From the NCBI GenBank assembly GCA_021777055.1, contig JAIQZO010000055.1, forward strand, positions 34,780 to 98,779: a stretch of DNA of 64,000 nt, written 5' to 3'. Both the position numbers and the translations under genes were made by a program. Below the pieces are notes generated by a model that was not told the DNA's origin, ran no database searches, and saw only the letters and a program-made list of their open reading frames with translations. This stretch comes from Candidatus Anammoxibacter sp. (lineage in GTDB: Bacteria; Planctomycetota; Brocadiia; Brocadiales; Anammoxibacteraceae). Shown here piece by piece: positions 47,111 through 55,425 of the stretch. Position 1 is the stretch's first letter, and each line of letters opens with the position of its first letter.

Positions 47111-47154
47111 GAAAGGCTTGTTCCACAGACAAAAAGGAACAAGCCTTTCTTTTT
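47111..47154 (+). terminator. Strong rho-independent terminator
   Basis: A 14-bp perfect stem (GAAAGGCTTGTTCC / GGAACAAGCCTTTC) with an ~11-nt loop, followed by a T run, 14 bp after the stop codon of the NrdD-like gene. Confidence 0.9.
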
Positions 47155-47329
47155 AGAAACTAAACCAAAAAGAATTTTCTGTTTTTCACTCCACCAATCC
47201 TTTACGCAGCAGAAGCCACACATCCGGTTCGAATCAATCTCGTTGATTATGAATTTGAGAAATAAGTTCGCACAATTAATGTACAATATTCTAAAGGCCT
47301 AAAATACCAGGTTGTTTATGGCGGAGCCT

Positions 47330-48361
47330 TTAATCCGTATTACCCTTGTCAATGCTTCTCCGTATAAGCCGTTTTAATATAAAACTTTGCTCCGCTCCGC
47401 CCAGTAAAGCTTTCAAATTGTCATAAAGGGTGGGATCATTAATTATTGCACCAAGGCTGCCTTCTCCGTTATTTATCTTTTCTGTCAACTCTTTTAAGTT
47501 TTCAGTAACTTTACCAAAATCAGAAAGCATCTCTTTATTCTTATTATCATATAGAAATGCATGTAAAAGCCCCTTAGAGTTCCTTATATTACTGACAACA
47601 CCTTTTACATCTGATGAGATCCCATTGACGTTAGAGAGAGTATCTTTAATTGCACTCCCATAGATTAATTGGTGCGCATCCCCTTCACCATTCTCTATGG
47701 CAGCCAGGATATTTTTTATGGACCTGGTACTATCAGAAATGTTATTAACTACCTCGCCACCTACAGGTTCATATATAAATGCGTGAAGTAGTCCACTGCC
47801 TGTTTTAATATCATTAAGCCCCTCACTCATCCGTCTTGTCACATCACCAATCAGAGAAAAGAAACCGCTGGATTCAAGGTTGCTTAATCCATTTTTAACA
47901 ATGCTTAAAACGTTAATACTGTCTTCAAATACATTTGCAAAATCTGTAGGTTCAATACTCTTTAGGGAATCACCATCTTCCGCCATTGGAGCTTTCTCAC
48001 TACCAATTGTCAGCTCTACAAACGAATCTCCGGTAACAAAGCTGAGCCACTTAATGGATGCAGTGGAATCCTTACGAATAAGGTTACGGATATTATCATT
48101 AATCTCCATAACAATCTCAACCTGCTTGGTAGTCAATTCCGGAAAATTAACATCAATTATCTTCCCCACTCCCACACCGGCAAGCCTGACAGGAGATCCA
48201 AGCCATAAGCCCTGAACATTAGCAAATGAGGCCTTTAAGGTAATCTTTTTCTGAAAGTATCCCCGTTTACTTCCCACAGTAAATATTATTGCTATAAATC
48301 CCACCACTGCGAGAATAATAAATATACCGGTCCTGATTGCTATTTTTTGTTCATTTAGCAT
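47330..48361 (-). CDS. mlaD: MCE-family lipid transport protein MlaD
   Basis: The periplasmic, membrane-anchored lipid-binding subunit of the Mla transporter. An N-terminal TM helix (IAIRTGIFIILAVVGFIAIIFTVG) is followed by the MCE domain (ASFANVQGLWLGSPVRLAGVGVGKIIDVNF ... TASIKWLSFVTGDSFVELTIGS, ~38-130). The C-terminal ~210 residues contain three related units (GSGLLHAFIYEP, SKGLLHAFLYDN, GEGSLGAIINDP), a long helical extension beyond the E. coli protein. GAGG precedes the ATG. It is separated from mlaF by 532 bp that contain repeat elements. Confidence 0.87.
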   Translation of the reverse strand: MLNEQKIAIRTGIFIILAVVGFIAIIFTVGSKRGYFQKKITLKASFANVQGLWLGSPVRLAGVGVGKIIDVNFPELTTKQVEIVMEINDNIRNLIRKDSTASIKWLSFVTGDSFVELTIGSEKAPMAEDGDSLKSIEPTDFANVFEDSINVLSIVKNGLSNLESSGFFSLIGDVTRRMSEGLNDIKTGSGLLHAFIYEPVGGEVVNNISDSTRSIKNILAAIENGEGDAHQLIYGSAIKDTLSNVNGISSDVKGVVSNIRNSKGLLHAFLYDNKNKEMLSDFGKVTENLKELTEKINNGEGSLGAIINDPTLYDNLKALLGGAEQSFILKRLIRRSIDKGNTD

Positions 48362-48893
48362 AAAGATTCCTCAGGTTTAATTATTAATAGATCCCAATTA
48401 TGTAAACGTTACTATACTGAAATAGATCATCAAGTTAGTACCAAATTTATAATCATAATCTTAACCCACCCACAACGATTAAGATTATGAGCATAGCTCT
48501 TATTTTGACCCTGAAAGGGGCTGATATACCAGCCCAGGGCAACGCCCTGGGACAAAAATACATAAGAATATAGCCCTGTAAGGGCGTAACATATAATGGC
48601 TATGAATCGGAGAAATATGTTGCACCCATTCAGGGTGCGTCTTAATGGTTATTATTAAACCCAGGGCGTTGCCCTGAGCTGGTATGTATTACCCCGTTGG
48701 GGTATTTTGCATATCTTTAAATCTTTCTATTTTAAATTAATACCAAATTTATAATCATCCTCTTAATCTTGATGACCTACCTACAGCGATTAAGATTAAT
48801 GCTGTAATAATTTACAACTATTTGCAGTATTACAAATTAAAGTGAAATCTCTATACTATACAGATAGCACCTAAACCTCCTCACAGCTAGCAT
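48362..48893. repeat. Repeat-filled spacer between mlaF and mlaD
   Basis: Two diverged halves of an inverted arrangement: gcccagggcaacgccctggg (48532-48551) and cccagggcgttgccctgagc (48660-48679), each itself a hairpin, flanking ccctgtaagggcg and cattcagggtgcg hairpins. An outer pair, taccaaatttataatcat (48438-48456 and 48741-48758), marks the edges as direct copies. This type of GCCCTnnnAGGGC-rich element is dispersed in many environmental genomes. No ORF. Confidence 0.65.
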
Positions 48894-49634
48894 CTAAAAC
48901 TCCTCAATATTACCGCTCATAAAATCATTAACAACCTTAAGATTCGATCCCTCAAATTCATGCCATGTACCCTCCATCAATATCTTCCCATCATAGAGCA
49001 TTGCAATCCGGTCGGTAATCTTCTTTACACTCTGCATATCATGTGTCACAACCATAGATGTTATACCCAACTGGTCACGAAGCTTTAAGATGAGCTCGTT
49101 TATCCTCTGTGTATTAATGGGGTCAAGTCCTGTACTGGGTTCATCATACAGCATAATTTTCGGTTCTATTGCAATTGCCCTGGCCAGACCTATCCTTTTC
49201 TTCATACCCCCACTCAACTCCGAAGGCATCTTATCCTCAACACCTTCAAGGCCCACCATGCGAAGTTTGTCTGCAACCCGTGCCGCAATCTCCTTCTCTT
49301 TCAGACGAAGGTGTTCACGTAATGGATATGCAATATTTTCATAAACAGATAGAGAATCAAATAACGCCGCCCCTTGAAACAACATACCGGTCTGTTTTCT
49401 TACCTCCTGCTTCTCATGTTCGCCAAGGATGACAACATCTTTACCAAAGACAAACACCTCTCCCCTATCCGGTTTAAGCAAACCTATCATCTCTTTTATC
49501 AGTACACTCTTTCCCGATCCGCTCCCACCAATCAAAGAGACAATCTCCGCCTCTTTCACCTTAAGGTTTATACCGTTATGTACCTTTATGCCATTAAATG
49601 ACTTATGAACGTCCCTGAACTCAATAATTTCCAT
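48894..49634 (-). CDS. mlaF: Mla ABC transporter ATP-binding protein MlaF
   Basis: The cytosolic ATPase of the lipid transporter. Walker A is GGSGSGKSVLIKEMIG, the signature is LSGGMKKRIGLARAIA, Walker B is IMLYDEPSTGLDPI, and the switch His is in VVTHDMQSVKKI. Length (246) and the MlaF-type GxLFQGAALFDSLSVYENIAYPL Q-loop region support the call. It lies between mlaE upstream and mlaD downstream. Confidence 0.9.
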   Translation of the reverse strand: MEIIEFRDVHKSFNGIKVHNGINLKVKEAEIVSLIGGSGSGKSVLIKEMIGLLKPDRGEVFVFGKDVVILGEHEKQEVRKQTGMLFQGAALFDSLSVYENIAYPLREHLRLKEKEIAARVADKLRMVGLEGVEDKMPSELSGGMKKRIGLARAIAIEPKIMLYDEPSTGLDPINTQRINELILKLRDQLGITSMVVTHDMQSVKKITDRIAMLYDGKILMEGTWHEFEGSNLKVVNDFMSGNIEEF

Positions 49635-49659
49635 AAAAATTATTCACAAATTTGAAAAA

Positions 49660-49912
49660 CAGTAATTAAGTGCCTAAAGTGCCTAAAATTAATAGAATTC
49701 TTGCAAATCTCTTTTGGTGCACATAAGCATCCATTTTGCAAACGGTTAAATAACTATGGATGGAAATAGGCGGCAATTAGTATAAATTATATAACATTAG
49801 TGCACTTTAGGCATTTTAGGCATTTTAGGCACTTCTCCGCATTATGATGTTGTTAAATCTCCATAAATATGAAACATTTTTACTCAGCAAGAGACTAACC
49901 CTACAATATTGA
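49660..49912. repeat. MITE-like element, copy 1 (between mlaE and mlaF)
   Basis: The ends of the core are inverted repeats of the type agtgcctaaagtgcctaaaa (from 49669) and ttttaggcattttaggcact (to ~49833). A tail follows: tatgaaacatttttactcag, then caagagactaaccc. A second copy with the same order of parts lies at 55975-56170. It is non-coding and about 190-250 bp. Confidence 0.6.
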
Positions 49913-50698
49913 TTAGAACCCAAAAACAAGCAGAAATATCTTTGTCAAGAAGAAGTCTGCCGCTATTATGAGAATAGAAACAGTAACAACCGTTATCGTT
50001 GCGGATTTACCTACCCCAGTAGTTCCCCCATCCGTACTTAATCCGTAATAACACCCCACAACCGAAATTATGAATCCGAAAAATATAGTCTTACCTATTC
50101 CAGTGTAGATATCATGGATAGAAAGGACAAACCAGATAGTATTCAAATAATACTCATAACTTAGATCCAATTCAATTATACCGATAACCAGCCCACCAAG
50201 GATCCCCAACACATCCGCAGCCACAGTTAGCATGGGCAACACCAACATGGCGGCAATAATCCGTGGAGTAACTAACTTTTTAATGGGATTTGCCCCCAAC
50301 GCCCTAATGGCATCTATCTGCTCCGTAACCTGCATAGACCCTATCTCTGCCGCCATACCAGACCCCACCCGGCCGCCAACCATAATCGCGGTAATTACCG
50401 GACCAATTTCCCGCACCACAGTTAATGATACTACACTACCAACATAAAACTCTGCCCCAAACAACCCCAGCCCGTATATAGTCTGCAGTGACAATACCAT
50501 TCCGATAAAAAACGCAATAATACTTATCAGAAAGAGGGACTTCACTCCTATACTATCCATCTCCCTAATGATGAGCCGCAAATTAAACGGAGGAGTAAAT
50601 ATCCCTTTTACGCCGTTGTACGCCAGGATAGTTATATCACCTATGGCAGTAACGATCTTTTTACCGTTTATATTAACAGAAACAAGGAAATCCCTCAC
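49913..50698 (-). CDS. mlaE: Mla ABC transporter permease MlaE
   Basis: The inner-membrane permease of the lipid transporter, 261 residues with about five to six hydrophobic helices. The family motif VVREIGPVITAIMVGGRVGSGMAAEIGSMQVTEQIDAIRALGANPIKKLVTPRIIA is complete, and the C-terminus has STDGGTTGVGKSAT. The start is GTG, with AAGG seven bases upstream. First transport gene of the operon, after the lipoprotein. Confidence 0.92.
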   Translation of the reverse strand: MRDFLVSVNINGKKIVTAIGDITILAYNGVKGIFTPPFNLRLIIREMDSIGVKSLFLISIIAFFIGMVLSLQTIYGLGLFGAEFYVGSVVSLTVVREIGPVITAIMVGGRVGSGMAAEIGSMQVTEQIDAIRALGANPIKKLVTPRIIAAMLVLPMLTVAADVLGILGGLVIGIIELDLSYEYYLNTIWFVLSIHDIYTGIGKTIFFGFIISVVGCYYGLSTDGGTTGVGKSATITVVTVSILIIAADFFLTKIFLLVFGF

Positions 50699-50918
50699 AC
50701 TAACAACCTTCTATATAAAGGAGACATTTTATGTAATTATTCAGAATACAAGAGCCAGAAGCCAGAATATAGCTCCCTCGTTTTCAGTTAACTTTTAAAC
50801 ATTTAAACAGACGACATTAACACGTAGACTTTTTACCCGCCTGTTAAATGGTCTAAATATCGTATTGTTTTTTTTTATTCTGAATTCTGAGTTCTGAATA
50901 CGCCGAATAGATATCATT

Positions 50919-51422
50919 TTATTTTATAAACTTAAAACTTCTGACTAACGAATAAAACTCTTCAACGGCACTCTCATATTTACCAATAGGAGCCCAGTAA
51001 ACGATGTTTAACCCCACTTCTCCGCTCTTTACAACAAACACATTCATCTTTACAACAGTATTACCCACTTTACCGTTTAATACCATATTTACGGCATCTT
51101 TACCATCCAGTATCACTTTCTCCTTCTGCAATATCTCTTTATCTTTAATGTCTATTAACAGATGGTTAACCATAATATTTGGACGTAAATCCTTATTATC
51201 AATAAAATTTGTGATTATTGCAACCCGTGCACCATTCTCACTATTCTCTAAAAGGAGTATTTGGTCTGAGACATCATCTCTGCTCCACTCATTGCCAGGC
51301 ATATCAAACTTATATAACACATCTGAAGATATGGTAGCATAATCTCTAACAGTCTGTTGCATACTGCATCCGGCGTAAAGAGACAAACATAAAAGAGAAG
51401 CTGCAATAATGTATTTATTCAT
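50919..51422 (-). CDS. Lipoprotein of unknown function
   Basis: 167 residues with a lipoprotein signal (YIIAASLLCLSLYAGCSMQQ; lipid-modified Cys near residue 19). The rest is a soluble alpha/beta-looking domain (ENGARVAIITNFIDNKDLRPNIMVNHLLIDIKDKEILQKEKVILDGKDAVNMVLNG) ending with a helix (ESAVEEFYSLVRSFKFI). I do not recognise the family. Its place 220 bp upstream of mlaE in the same direction suggests a link to the Mla system, perhaps an outer-membrane partner. Confidence 0.7.
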   Translation of the reverse strand: MNKYIIAASLLCLSLYAGCSMQQTVRDYATISSDVLYKFDMPGNEWSRDDVSDQILLLENSENGARVAIITNFIDNKDLRPNIMVNHLLIDIKDKEILQKEKVILDGKDAVNMVLNGKVGNTVVKMNVFVVKSGEVGLNIVYWAPIGKYESAVEEFYSLVRSFKFIK

Positions 51423-51560
51423 TACCTTTTAAAATCGTTAAAAAAATTTTATTTTTTTTCTAATAAACTTTGATTGATATCGTTTAACAGGTATATGAGC
51501 AACATGAACAACAATTTGGATATTAGAATTAATTATAACTACAAATAAACAAGCAGAAAA

Positions 51561-52045
51561 AGATAAAAATATCCTGACGCATGATCAGGATATCAGGCCA
51601 CTTAAAAGAAAAGACGTTTAATCTCCTTTTTTCTCTTCTCTTTTCTGTGGCCTGAATTTAATCACTACATATAACTTTCGAAAAAAGATAAAAGATGTCC
51701 TGACATTCAATCAGGTTATCAGGCCACTCAAAAGAAAAGACGTTTTTCTCTCCTTTTTCTCTTCTCTTTTCTGTGGCCTGAAATTTAATCACTACACATA
51801 TCTTTTGAAAAAAGACAAGAAAATATCCTGACATATGATCAGGATATCAGGCCACCTAAAAGAAAAGATGTTTAATCTCCTTTTTCTCTTCTCTTTTCCG
51901 TGGCCTGAAATTTAATCACTACATATAACTTTCGAAGAAAGATAAAGAAAATATCCTGACACTTAATCAGGATATCAGGCCACTTAAAAGAAAAGACGTT
52001 TTTCTCTCCTTTTTCTCTTCTCTTTTCTGTGGCCTGAAATTTAAT
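51561..52045. repeat. Tandem array of four ~128-bp two-hairpin units
   Basis: CAGGCCAC marks the same point in each unit at 51594, 51720, 51848 and 51976 (periods 126, 128, 128). Each unit has hairpin A, stem ATATCCTGA/TCAGGATAT with a 7-nt loop that differs in every copy (cgcatga, cattcaa, catatga, cacttaa), and hairpin B, stem TCAGGCCAC/GTGGCCTGA continued by AAAGAAAAGA/TCTTTTCT. Read on the minus strand, hairpin A comes after B and is followed by a U-rich tract, like a terminator. The array lies 140 bp upstream of the minus-strand lipoprotein gene. Confidence 0.8.
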
Positions 52046-52068
52046 ATACTCAAAGTAATCAGAAATTC

Positions 52069-52101
52069 AACATTTAGAGATTCAGGTTTTGGCTAGAATT
52101 G
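52069..52101. repeat. Dispersed ~32-bp repeat, copy 2
   Basis: acatttagagattcaggttt then tggctagaatt, matching 6098-6131. It directly follows the hairpin array. The rest of 52100-52490 shows no supportable gene. Confidence 0.45.
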
Positions 52102-52493
52102 AATTTATTATCACTTTTAGTATAACTATATATAACTATTGCGAATAGCAATATCTAAATTTAATTAGGACCCGTTAAGTGACAAAATTGTTAAGCTATA
52201 TATATAAATTTTTACTGTATTTCTACGGAATCTTTAATTCAACGTATGCTGCACTCTCTTACTATAAATATTCTCTAAATCTGGCCGGCAAGAGAATATT
52301 CCCAAATAATAACCAATTTTTGTCACTACGGGTCTTAATTAAAACAGATGCTCCAACCATTCAGACTGAACTAATTTATAGATCCAACCGCTACAAAAAC
52401 TACTATCCACATTATTAACTATTTAGGTGAATAGGCTGAAGACTGAAGGTAAAGCCTTTTTACCTTTTGTCTTTAATCTTTTAGCTTCACATT

Positions 52494-52727
52494 CTACCTA
52501 ACCACTAAAGTTGTAACATCTAAAACAGTTATAACGCTTTCCGCACGTACAACACACATATGGTTATTAGCCAAATTAACTGCCAACTCACCAGAGCTTC
52601 TTAAACCTATACCATCAACTGTTTTGTTTGTCTCGCCATCAATCACTTTAATTGAACTTAAAGAAAATGAATTTGACACATAAATAAGATTAGTTACAGA
52701 ATTAACCACAATACCAACAGATGTCAT
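52494..52727 (-). pseudogene. Remnant of a YVTN-type beta-propeller gene
   Basis: 77 codons covering about one and a half propeller blades: VNSVTNLIYVSNSFSLSSIKVIDGETNKTVDGIGL, then LAVNLANNHMCVVRAESVITVLDVTT. A complete propeller needs about seven blades, and a stop lies immediately upstream in frame. It is most likely a fragment of a longer secreted protein gene. Confidence 0.55.
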
Positions 52728-52860
52728 AATTTACAAACTGACTTCAAATAGTTATACCGCTAATTACGCTTATACAGTTACTATCTGTATCGGCATTTGC
52801 ACTTAGAGCATAAACAGTATTAGTATTTCTATTGTACTCAAAGCAAACAGAATTCAATAT

Positions 52861-53007
52861 TTAGTGATTTATGTACTGAGCCAATAGATTACCCCAACCA
52901 CTAACAACTCCACAGGCAAATAATAAACAGCAAGTAAGAAAAGTCATTTCAGATAAACGACTTTCTTTAACAACGTCATCTGTTACAAAATCTGCGTTCA
53001 TTGACAT
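52861..53007 (-). CDS. Small 48-residue membrane protein
   Basis: Translated by hand: MSMNADFVTDDVVKESRLSE then MTFLTCCLLFACGVVSGWGN and LLAQYINH. A GGAGG lies six bases before the ATG, the strongest ribosome-binding site nearby. One hydrophobic helix (~20-38). No family recognised. It could be the intact 5' part of the decayed propeller gene or an independent small protein. Confidence 0.45.
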   Translation of the reverse strand: MSMNADFVTDDVVKESRLSEMTFLTCCLLFACGVVSGWGNLLAQYINH

Positions 53008-53565
53008 ATTTACCTCCCACATTGAATCTTTAAATATCCGTATCTATTCAGCTTCCAGTAGTCATAAGCCAGAATTCAGAATAAAGCTTAGTTCCTGGGT
53101 TAAATTAGTAAACATTTAAAGTATCTGTTTAGGGTGTATTGCACAACCCGTCTGCTTTCGCATCCACCCCTCTTTCTAGAGGAGATTAATGGCATCTGTT
53201 TTTAACCTGTAATTCAATAAAAAAAGATAAATGTTCCTCTACTGACCAAAAGTCCCCTCTAAAAAGAGGGGATTTAGGGGTGTGTTATTAGATTTCGCAG
53301 GACAGTTACCATTTAAGTGAAAAAAACAAACTTACATACGTTTTGCCAAACAATTAAATAAAAAATATCGTATTGATACCTTATTCTGAATTCTCTGGCT
53401 TCTGAATTACGAACACGCTGAATAGATACAAAGATCCTTGAAATATTAATCTATAAATGTAAAATTACTGTCATTTATTTACCACAAAAGGCGTTTGATT
53501 ACCACAAAAGGTATACAATAAGTCTGGAAATTTATCTATTTTTAAAGAAAAAGGAGTAGAAATTT
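53008..53565. other. Intergenic region with repeats
   Basis: Contains gaattc-type fragments at 53076-53097 and 53380-53424 and a pair of cccctct..agaggggattta elements (53167-53190 and 53261-53284), a repeat type common in environmental genomes. No ORF. Confidence 0.45.
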
Positions 53566-54012
53566 ATGAGCGAAACCATTATTTATCCTGAAATCAGCAC
53601 CTTAAGAAAACATGCAGGTTGGATAAAATATGTGTGTGTACACACTCTTTCATTTCAGGTCTGGACAGCAGGAGCCGTTCCCCGCGATGCTGATTATAAT
53701 ATTATTGAAGGACATGAAAACCAGTATAAGGCCGTATTTGATGATCTGGAATCGTGCCTGAACCAGGCAGGCACATCAATATCAAACGCCATAAAGATAA
53801 ATATCTTTTTACAGGATCTATGTGTATATAATGATTTTAATGTTTGGTACCGGGAAAATGTAGTAAAAAAATATGGAGACAAGGTGCGACGCTGTGTTGC
53901 CGTAGGCATAAATGGGCAGGAAACCGTTGTAGAAGTTGAGATCACGGCAGCACTTGAACAAGGTAAATATTATGATATGTGTGTTGACGAATTAAAGAAA
54001 AGGATATCATAA
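53566..54012 (+). CDS. RidA-family protein
   Basis: RidA (YjgF/YER057c) proteins deaminate reactive enamines/imines or bind small metabolites. The 148-residue sequence has QVWTAGAVPRDADYNIIEG, FDDLESCLNQAGTSISNAIKINIFLQDL and KVRRCVAVGINGQETVVEVEITAAL; the Arg before CVAV corresponds to the catalytic arginine region. Slightly longer than the usual ~130. AAAGGAG precedes the ATG by nine bases. It stands alone, with a hairpin downstream. Confidence 0.82.
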   Translation: MSETIIYPEISTLRKHAGWIKYVCVHTLSFQVWTAGAVPRDADYNIIEGHENQYKAVFDDLESCLNQAGTSISNAIKINIFLQDLCVYNDFNVWYRENVVKKYGDKVRRCVAVGINGQETVVEVEITAALEQGKYYDMCVDELKKRIS

Positions 54013-54035
54013 TGTGGTAAAGCCGCAACCAGATT

Positions 54036-54074
54036 GGGAATCCAGAATGCAGGAGACAGAATTCAGAATAAAGC
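54036..54074. repeat. Dispersed gaattc-type intergenic repeat
   Basis: gggaatccagaatgcaggag then acagaattcagaataaagca. Same family as 13424, 19110 and 32231. Located just after ridA. Confidence 0.5.
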
Positions 54075-54097
54075 ATAGACTTATAATTATGCTTGCT

Positions 54098-54120
54098 GGA
54101 GCAGTCTTATAGACTGCTCC
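54098..54120 (+). terminator. Hairpin after the RidA gene
   Basis: A perfect ten-bp stem GGAGCAGTCT/AGACTGCTCC with a TAT loop, followed by aaatgtttctt. Likely terminator of the RidA gene 85 bp downstream of its stop. Confidence 0.6.
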
Positions 54121-54513
54121 AAATGTTTCTTAGTGAGTATTGTGTTTGCAGATTATAATACTTTTACGGCTATTTAAGGTTTTCAAGTTTAAAGAGAGAT
54201 TTGTAATTAGAAATATCTCCAATGCATTACCTAATCTTCCCACTCCAATTGACGTATTTCAAGCTTGATAATCTATTTTATAACGTCAATACCGCATCCG
54301 GGCCACGATTGTATTGATTAACTAACAGTCATAAGTTAATCTTGCACACGCCGTACCTTTCCCCTTATATTTCATGTGCTTAGAACCATTTCTTCAGGTT
54401 TTCCCTGCAATCCCGATTTTTATATTGATTAACTATTGCCTCTATACCACATAAAATTAATTAATATAAAAATATCTAAGATAACTTCTTAAACTATTGC
54501 CATGTAAAACATA
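54121..54513. other. Intergenic region, nothing recognised
   Basis: About 390 bp before the toxin-antitoxin promoter. No ORF or RNA supported. Confidence 0.35.
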
Positions 54514-54542
54514 TTGCATTTTTCGTTTACACGAGTTATGAT
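54514..54542 (+). promoter_or_regulatory. Putative promoter of the toxin-antitoxin operon
   Basis: TTGCAT (54514-54519), 17 bp, TATGAT (54537-54542), about 38 bp before the antitoxin ATG. The antitoxin itself probably represses here, as is usual for RHH antitoxins. Confidence 0.5.
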
Positions 54543-54580
54543 AAAGTTGAACATAAACTATTTATTATTGAGGTAATATT

Positions 54581-54835
54581 ATGACTTCACAAAATGTAAA
54601 TGTCAGAGTAACAGGTGAATTACGTGATCACCTTGATCAGCAAACAGGTACACACGGTCTGTATGAAAATTCCAGTGAGTATATTCGTGATCTCATACGG
54701 CATGATATTAAAGATAAGAAAAAAGCATGGTCATGGCTTAAAGAAAAACTGGAACCAGCACTAAGAGCTGACGAGAGTCTTTATAAAGCTGTTTCTGCCG
54801 ATGATGTTATTGACCGTAACAAACAAAACCAGTAA
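54581..54835 (+). CDS. parD: ParD-type RHH antitoxin
   Basis: 84 residues. The N-terminal ribbon-helix-helix (NVNVRVTGELRDHLDQQTGTHGLYENSSEYIRDLIRHDI) binds operator DNA; the C-terminal acidic and helical part (WSWLKEKLEPALRADESLYKAVSADDVI) should wrap the toxin. The toxin gene starts six bases after its stop, the usual antitoxin-first order. Confidence 0.85.
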   Translation: MTSQNVNVRVTGELRDHLDQQTGTHGLYENSSEYIRDLIRHDIKDKKKAWSWLKEKLEPALRADESLYKAVSADDVIDRNKQNQ

Positions 54836-54840
54836 AACAA

Positions 54841-55188
54841 ATGCCAACGTACCGTTTTTATCCAACTGCGGATCAGATACAAGATGAGATATGGCGTTAC
54901 ACTTTTAATCGCTGGGGAGAAGCTCAGGCGGATAAATATATACGTAAATTGCATCAACATCTACAACAGCTTGCTAATAAGGATATCTTCTGGAAATTAC
55001 TACCAGGTGATATTGTTGTACCATCTGACATTGATATAAAAGTTTATATGAGTCACTACGTGCGACATTATATATTTTTCCGTGAGTTTGCAAATAGTGA
55101 TATTGGTATTATGAGTATATTGCACGATGCTATGGACATACCTGTACGACTACGTGAGGACTTATTGCGAATCGAGAAAAAAGAATGA
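54841..55188 (+). CDS. parE: ParE-type toxin
   Basis: 115 residues of the RelE/ParE fold: YRFYPTADQIQDEIWRYTFNRWGEAQADKYIRKLHQHLQQLA, KVYMSHYVRHYIFFREF, and the C-terminal IGIMSILHDAMDIPVRLREDL, the ParE ending. ParE poisons gyrase; the RelE branch cleaves mRNA. The helical hairpin and IxxILHxxMD ending favour ParE. It overlaps the next ORF by four bases (ATGA). Confidence 0.85.
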   Translation: MPTYRFYPTADQIQDEIWRYTFNRWGEAQADKYIRKLHQHLQQLANKDIFWKLLPGDIVVPSDIDIKVYMSHYVRHYIFFREFANSDIGIMSILHDAMDIPVRLREDLLRIEKKE

Positions 55189-55379
55189 ACGTAAGAGAAA
55201 GAGCTACAGAAATCATTGCACAACACGACAAATCGCTATTTAATGATGAGGATTGGCGTACGTTTTTTGATATGTTGGAAAATCCTCAGAAACCAACAGT
55301 GAGGATGAAAAAGTCTGCCAATAAATACAAGATGATAATTGCCGCGAATAATCTTTGCAATTATCAATATAAAAAATAG
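55185..55379 (+). pseudogene. C-terminal half of a DUF1778 (TacA-type) antitoxin
   Basis: 64 residues. ERATEIIAQHDKSLFNDEDWRTFFDMLENPQKPTVRMKKSANKYK matches the toxin-binding C-terminus of DUF1778 antitoxins (the DEDWxxFxxxLDNPxxPxxxLxxAxxxYK pattern), but the DNA-binding ribbon-helix-helix is missing. Its ATG overlaps the parE stop, so it may still be translated as an orphan antidote. The matching GNAT toxin is absent. The last ~18 residues look like read-through sequence. Confidence 0.6.
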
Positions 55380-55425
55380 TAAACCTCTTTGGGTGCACTA
55401 AATAAAGAAACAAAACCGTTAAGAC

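Noticed and set aside
51561-52045. CRISPR array
   Set aside because: Only four units, period ~128 bp, each with internal hairpins and near-identical sequence throughout; no short repeat/unique spacer alternation and no cas genes.
52179-52418. 79-codon plus-strand open frame after the hairpin array
   Set aside because: Non-ATG start without a ribosome-binding site, tyrosine-rich composition expected from AT-rich random sequence.
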